Shown here piece after piece: positions 59,687 through 64,000 of a stretch of DNA of 64,000 bases. Each line of letters begins with the position of its first letter. The first letter of the stretch is position 1. The translations under genes were made by a program, and so were the position numbers. Below the pieces are notes generated by a model. That model searched no databases, was not told the origin of the DNA, and saw only the letters and a program-made list of their open reading frames with translations. This DNA comes from Syncephalastrum monosporum B8922 (taxonomy: Eukaryota > Mucoromycota > Mucoromycetes > Mucorales > Syncephalastraceae). The DNA is taken from assembly GCA_000697355.1 (NCBI GenBank), contig JNEN01000637.1:1-64000 (forward strand), written 5' to 3'.

Positions 59687-60322
59687 GTCAGGACAGTGCA
59701 GGGTACATGTACTACATGGCGTTTCGGTCGCGTGAACCTTAATGCGTACCTGCATATACTTCGGCATATCTGTGCGTTATTCTAGCTTCGTTCTACTCCT
59801 TCCTTCTCCAGCTTGTTTACCCCAGCCTTGGAGGACACTTGTTTATGCTCGGGTATTGCTTGCTTTGACCTACGACAATACATACTGAGATACTGTGCTG
59901 CTGTAGCAATTGTTATGTAATATAATAACAGTTATTATGAACGATGCTGCGGTCATTATAGAGCACGGAGACAAAAAATGAGCATCCAAAGAATGAGAGG
60001 CTGCTCGCTGTGACCTGCTGAAGCTGCTGAAGTTGCTGAAGTTGCTGGAGTTGCTGGAGTGGGTAATTATTTCCGCATATGGTTTTTAGGATTGTGCTGA
60101 GGATGTCAAGGCTACGCATCACGAATATTCGTCCGAGTATTAGTGAGAACGGGTGCTCATGTGTTATACATAGCGAGGTTCAAGACTGTCTCTTTGATGA
60201 CACAATAAAGCGGCCTCTATATACATCATGTATAAAACCAAGGCGGAATAAATAGTGATAGAATAGTATGCAGATTAACTTTAATAACTTTGTAGAAAAT
60301 TAGGTGTATGGAAATTTTCGAA
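59687..60322. other. Spacer between the fragment and the cysteine-rich peptide gene
   Basis: About 640 bases, AT-rich, with a 9-bp repeat run (next entry). No gene recognised. Confidence 0.5.
60015..60060. repeat. 9-bp tandem repeat
   Basis: About five imperfect copies of a ctgaagttg-like unit. It creates a Leu-Gln-Gln repeat in a short minus-strand frame that I do not call as a gene. Confidence 0.85.
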
Positions 60323-60532
60323 CTACTTGGAGATACATGCGCAAAGGTCTCGTGAAGTGCATTCGACGGGATAGTTATCAGGGAACCCAACGCTACGACA
60401 GGAAGCTCGACATCTATCCGGCGTGCACTGAGATAATGGCTTCAGGAGGTTTCTTTCGGCTGCCAGGACTCTTGACGTGAGGAGTGCAACGGTGAAAAAG
60501 AGTAATGCCGCGATAACTTGAGTGAAGCGCAT
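60323..60532 (-). CDS. Secreted six-cysteine peptide, defensin-like (CS-alpha-beta pattern)
   Basis: 69 residues, single exon. Residues 1-24 form a classic signal peptide: basic start, long hydrophobic core, cleavage expected after VLA. The 45-residue mature part has six cysteines at 36, 41, 45, 58, 64 and 66, spaced C-x4-C-x3-C-x12-C-x5-C-x-C. CxxxC plus CxC is the CS-alpha-beta arrangement of fungal, insect and plant defensins (family knowledge). The Gly of the usual GxC gamma-core is replaced (VEC), so the assignment is a structural guess. A TATAAAA box lies 38 bases upstream of the ATG. It sits alone inside the tandem array of the unknown family. Role (antimicrobial, effector or signalling) is unknown. 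Confidence 0.75.
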   Translation of the reverse strand: MRFTQVIAALLFFTVALLTSRVLAAERNLLKPLSQCTPDRCRASCRSVGFPDNYPVECTSRDLCACISK

Positions 60533-61579
60533 TGTTTGGAAACTTGATGTATGTGTTGACGCGTTTGGCTTTTTATAAGGAGCACTGATTAATTAACAGC
60601 AGAATACACTTATTAGATGTGTATCAATCTACCTTTGCGTGATTTGTATGCTTGTATGTGATTTGAAAACACGTAGAATGATGAGCTCTGCTTTTATAGC
60701 TTGAGGTATGGAAACACATAGAAAGAAAATAGCTTTTTCTGCATATTTACTTTTGTGATTGCTTGCATAAAGGTCTTCGCTGTAGAAGAGGGAAAGAACA
60801 TTGAAGAACATTGGTCGGCATGAAGTTTACATGCTCCGGGATTTAAGAGTTTGAAGGGATAGATGTGGCTGCATCTGACAGATAGAGCCTCCTTGCCATT
60901 CAAGCAAGATTGGGGATATTCTAGACGGGAGTTGAAGGAGAACGTATACCATGTATATACAACGGCGACTATTTACTGACTCATAAGTGATACGTAAAGT
61001 GCTAATCTTGAGGAAAATATGTGTATCTAAACGCTAGCTTGCTGCAACTTTCTACACGACTGAGCGGTTGGAAGAAACCCGTGCAGCCATATACGCTCTA
61101 TAGCGCTCCAAAAATATGGGGATGCACCGAAGATTGTCAACAGGGCAACAAACATTTGCCCCTTAACCCAGATGTAGGCGCTTTGGGGCGCGGACGAGGC
61201 TGCATATTATGGATCTGTGGTAGTGTTTTCTGCAAGATCAATGAGACAGCGACAGGAATTCAGATCAAGCCTCGAACATGTCTGAAGATACGTCTTGTCT
61301 ACATCCAGCTGGGGCCAGCGTTGGAGTTTTTGATAGGAAAAGAGGCAAATTTCTCTAGCCGGACATCAATAAGGGGTATTTTCTGATACCATTGAGGGAA
61401 AAAAATCTTGCAGTTATCCGACATCTTCCTCCTTGAGCCACTCATATTACGCAGATGAAGCTTGAGCTGCGTTGTATCACTGTGTCTACTTCTTTGATAT
61501 GCACGTTTTTTCATTCCTTCTGTCTTTTCCTCTGTTTTCATTCTCCCCACGGCATATTTTCGCAAGCCTACCCCTATCC
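60533..61579. other. Spacer before decayed copy E
   Basis: About 1 kb. Short open frames without recognisable products. A CT-rich leader lies at about 61495-61560, just before the decayed copy's ATG. Confidence 0.5.
60571..60577 (-). promoter_or_regulatory. TATA box of the cysteine-rich peptide gene
   Basis: TATAAAA on the minus strand, 38 bases before the ATG; a consensus box close to a small secreted-protein gene. Confidence 0.6.
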
Positions 61580-63190
61580 ATGGATCCTCAAAAAGGCCCA
61601 CCGCAGCTCGACAGGGACATCGAAACACCCGCCCCTGGAAAGAGCAAAAAGAACTCCCCGCCAGTATGTATCGAGCTGCGGCAGTATATGCATGCCAAAT
61701 TGCTGATACGGACCCCCGGGAAAGACACAGCCTCGAAAGAGACCTACTCTCGCAGGGTTAGCTCCCAAAATACCTTTTTCACGAAACGGTCCTCCTTTCG
61801 AAAGAATGGGTCCAGGCCACCCATTTCGATCCTTTCTCTTATCATGGTCTCCATCGATCAAAGGAGTATACTAGCGGCCTACCGGTATCATATACGGGAG
61901 GCGCAGACTAACATACACATCCTCAGACATATCGACGTACACGGACACCGAAAGTGACCTTAAAAGCATGAGTTTGTGCACTATAGATATCCTGCCACCG
62001 GGCTTGCCCGACTAGGACCAATTTTTTATTTTTTGAAGAAACTGTGCAGTATTTTGGATTACGCCACATGCGCGGCAACAACACTGGTGGTAGCAGTACG
62101 GCATTTCTGGCCTGAGGTACTTCTTGCTCATCGCGATCAGACTCCTTGCAAAAGCCACCTCTATGTACCCCTGGGTTAGTCAAGGCTCGAGACCTCCTCC
62201 ATGCCAGCGAGGACCACGGACAATACTTTGTAAAGGACTCTTGCTTGTACGCCCTAGTGCATGCACTCCCTCAGGGCCGATTTATGTTTTCACGGCGCAA
62301 AACCCCCACTCTGGGATAGCATGGTGATTGGTACCAGTTTTCCAATCTCGACAGAACAGGCAGTTCCAGGTTTTAAATGATCTAGGGAGGGTAGTGTCAG
62401 CACAGATGATTGGTAAAGCGCTCCAGTGAGCGCTTCACATTTTCACCACATTTGCTTTTGCTTCACTTGATACGTTCTAAGAAAATACAAGCACTTATAC
62501 GTACAAAGGACAAAAGGTAAAAATGTCGTGGCCCTGACATTCAAGCGTGTTCATAATATGGTTTGATTTAGAGTGGTGAAAAGGACATAAGTCTATCAGA
62601 GCGAGAAGCACGGGCAGCCTTGCAGCAATAACAGAGGGGTTTCTCAGCCGTCTGAGTATTTGAGAACCCTTCTTAACGACACGATCACCGTAATCGATAA
62701 CGACAATATACGCCGCACTCTTTAAGAAGAAAGTACAATGAATCTCTTCAGTTGACAGAAAGCTAACACACTGTGCTGCCTGGTGAACCGCTTGCACGTC
62801 TATATCGCGCGCCACCTTTCTCGATACCGTCCTCATTTGCATATTCCGTTTGCTGTCATGGCCCAAATGTGGTACTCACGCGGTTGGCTATCATCATTCG
62901 AAAACTTTTGAATAATTACAGTATGATTGTATACCATTTAAATTATGAAGCAAAGACGCACATGCTATTTTTTACAACCAAAGACGGGACGAACTCGTTG
63001 ACAAACTCGCGCGGCACATTGGGCACGGAATATGACGCAGATAATATGAGGAGACGCTTCTATAGACTGTTTTAATTGAAAGCACCTGGTACACCTGTAT
63101 GGACAGTATGTTATTGTTTCCCACCATGTCTATGCAGCTTTAGAATACGATTTGAATGATAAGAATTTCAACACTTGCCAAAGAAAAAAA
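61580..63190 (+). pseudogene. Full-length decayed copy of the tandem family (copy E)
   Basis: Family blocks occur in the correct order but in changing frames with stops. An intact start is at 61580 (MDPQKGPPQLDRD, compare MTLKEDPAPKPVVQLD of copy C). LPKYLFHETVLLSKEWVQAT lies near 61763-61822. FWPEVLLAHRDQ, then VPL, lie near 62106-62168. ARDLLHASEDHGQYF and YALVHALPQGRF follow near 62190-62285. HLHIPFAVMAQ, then a shifted HAVGYHHSKTF, lie near 62846-62908. VSHHVYAALEYDLNDKNF lies near 63118-63171. The spacing approximates a whole gene of about 1.6 kb. It cannot encode a functional protein as it stands. Confidence 0.7.
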
Positions 63191-63350
63191 ATCAGACGAA
63201 TGAAATGTGTGAGCGTCGGGATGCGAACTGGACAAATGGTGGAGTGAACGTCACCTGTGTGGGCCTGACGCGTATAGTCAGCCCTTTAACCGACAACTTT
63301 TGCTTGTCTTTCTCACCTTTTTTTATCACGACACACAACAACAATACAAG

Positions 63351-64000
63351 ATGGATTCACCGCAAGGCTCTTCATCTCATCCCGATGCCGAAAGTCCAAA
63401 GGCAAAGGCTTTGAACCTCTACAGAAGACGCCTCTTGGAACATCGCGAAAAAGATGCACAGCTCAAGACCTGTACGATCTCTCATTGATTGCTAAACCAA
63501 CCTTGACTCAATCGCTTTGATGTTTGTCTAGTGCGACAGGGTCTTCGAGAGCTGGAAAGAGATTACGACAAGTCCGAAGACGATATCAAGGCACTACAGA
63601 GTGTCGGTCAGGTCATTGGTGAAGTGCTGAAACAACTCGACGACGAACGATGTAAGGCGCACGGGGAATGTGTGTTGTCATGAATGGCTGATCGCTAACG
63701 GACCATCAGTTATTGTCAAGAACACAAGTGGACCGCGCTATGTCGTGGGCTGCCGCAACACAGTCGACAAGGAAAAGCTCAAGCAGGGTGCGCGAGTGGC
63801 CCTGGACATGACGACGCTTACCATCATGCGCATCCTGCCACGCGAGGTCGACCCGCTCGTGTACAACATGTCGATGGAGGACCCGGGTAGTATCAGCTTT
63901 GCCGGTATCGGTGGCCTGTCCGAGCAGATTCGCGAGCTGCGCGAGGTGATCGAACTGCCCCTGCTGAATCCCGAGCTCTTCTTGCGTGTCGGCATCAAGC
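63351..64000 (+). CDS. RPT4: 26S proteasome regulatory ATPase RPT4 (PSMC6), 5' part, runs off right edge
   Basis: AAA+ ATPase of the 19S base ring that unfolds substrates for the proteasome. Exons in the window: 63351-63471, 63532-63651, 63710-64000 and on. The N-terminal coiled coil reads [18 protein letters not shown], then [23 protein letters not shown]. The OB-domain reads [36 protein letters not shown], and the start of the AAA domain reads [25 protein letters not shown]. Each block closely matches human PSMC6. The Walker A motif lies beyond the window. Start chosen as the only Met before the coiled coil; it follows a CT-rich and CAACAA-rich leader. Confidence 0.97.

Noticed and set aside
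59913..60122. Minus-strand open frame with Leu-Gln-Gln repeats
   Set aside because: Generated by a 9-bp tandem repeat; no signal, domain or promoter support.
62416..62435. Perfect hairpin (8-bp stem, 4-base loop)
   Set aside because: Short palindrome inside a decaying gene copy with no T-tract or other context; probably chance.

Overview
This window is nuclear DNA of a filamentous, early-diverging fungus, most likely Mucoromycota (Mucorales-like); no species can be named. The evidence is eukaryotic coding style with many short introns (mostly 45-80 nt, donors GTAAGT-like, branch points CTAAC/CTGAC-like), fungal-type gene content (siderophore transporters, CreA/Mig1-type zinc fingers, a vacuolar-type Ca2+ ATPase), and features typical outside Dikarya, such as an ATG16 that keeps its WD40 domain. 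I rebuilt exon structures by hand from splice signals and family alignments. Exon phases sum correctly for every complete multi-exon model.

Left part (1-15 kb): the 5' portion of mitochondrial ATP synthase beta (ATP2), divergent from methionine synthase reductase (MTRR), which converges on the NatA auxiliary subunit NAA15. A 3.4-kb stretch with no gene follows, then a short CreA/Mig1-type C2H2 repressor and the autophagy E1 enzyme ATG7. Middle (16-32 kb): two paralogous siderophore-iron MFS transporters (SIT1, SIT2) flank a gene-poor stretch with decayed sequence (a multigene-family relic, a TIR-bounded MITE-like element and a tyrosine-recombinase relic) and a P-glycoprotein-type ABC transporter that shares a divergent promoter with SIT2. 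Both SIT promoters carry an exact ATCTGATAA iron-GATA site. Right-middle (32-52 kb): a PMC1-type Ca2+ ATPase, an ULS1-type SNF2 translocase with a 3-nt microexon, mitochondrial sulfide:quinone oxidoreductase, the ribosome-biogenesis factor UTP22/NOL6, ATG16 with WD40 repeats, and dynactin p27 (DCTN6).

Right end (52-63 kb): a tandem array of an unrecognised ~600-residue protein family. It has three intact genes (A, B, C), one C-terminal fragment and one full-length decayed copy. A small secreted six-cysteine peptide gene with a defensin-like cysteine spacing sits inside this array. The window closes with the 5' part of the 26S proteasome ATPase RPT4.

The most notable observations are the unknown tandem family and its relics, the defensin-like peptide, the 3-nt microexon that restores the second Asp of the SNF2 ADDMGLGKT motif, the high share of GC-AG introns (4 of 80 that I modelled), a non-canonical or damaged donor in ATG7, and a tandem duplication upstream of SIT1 that copied its start codon into a 21-residue upstream ORF.
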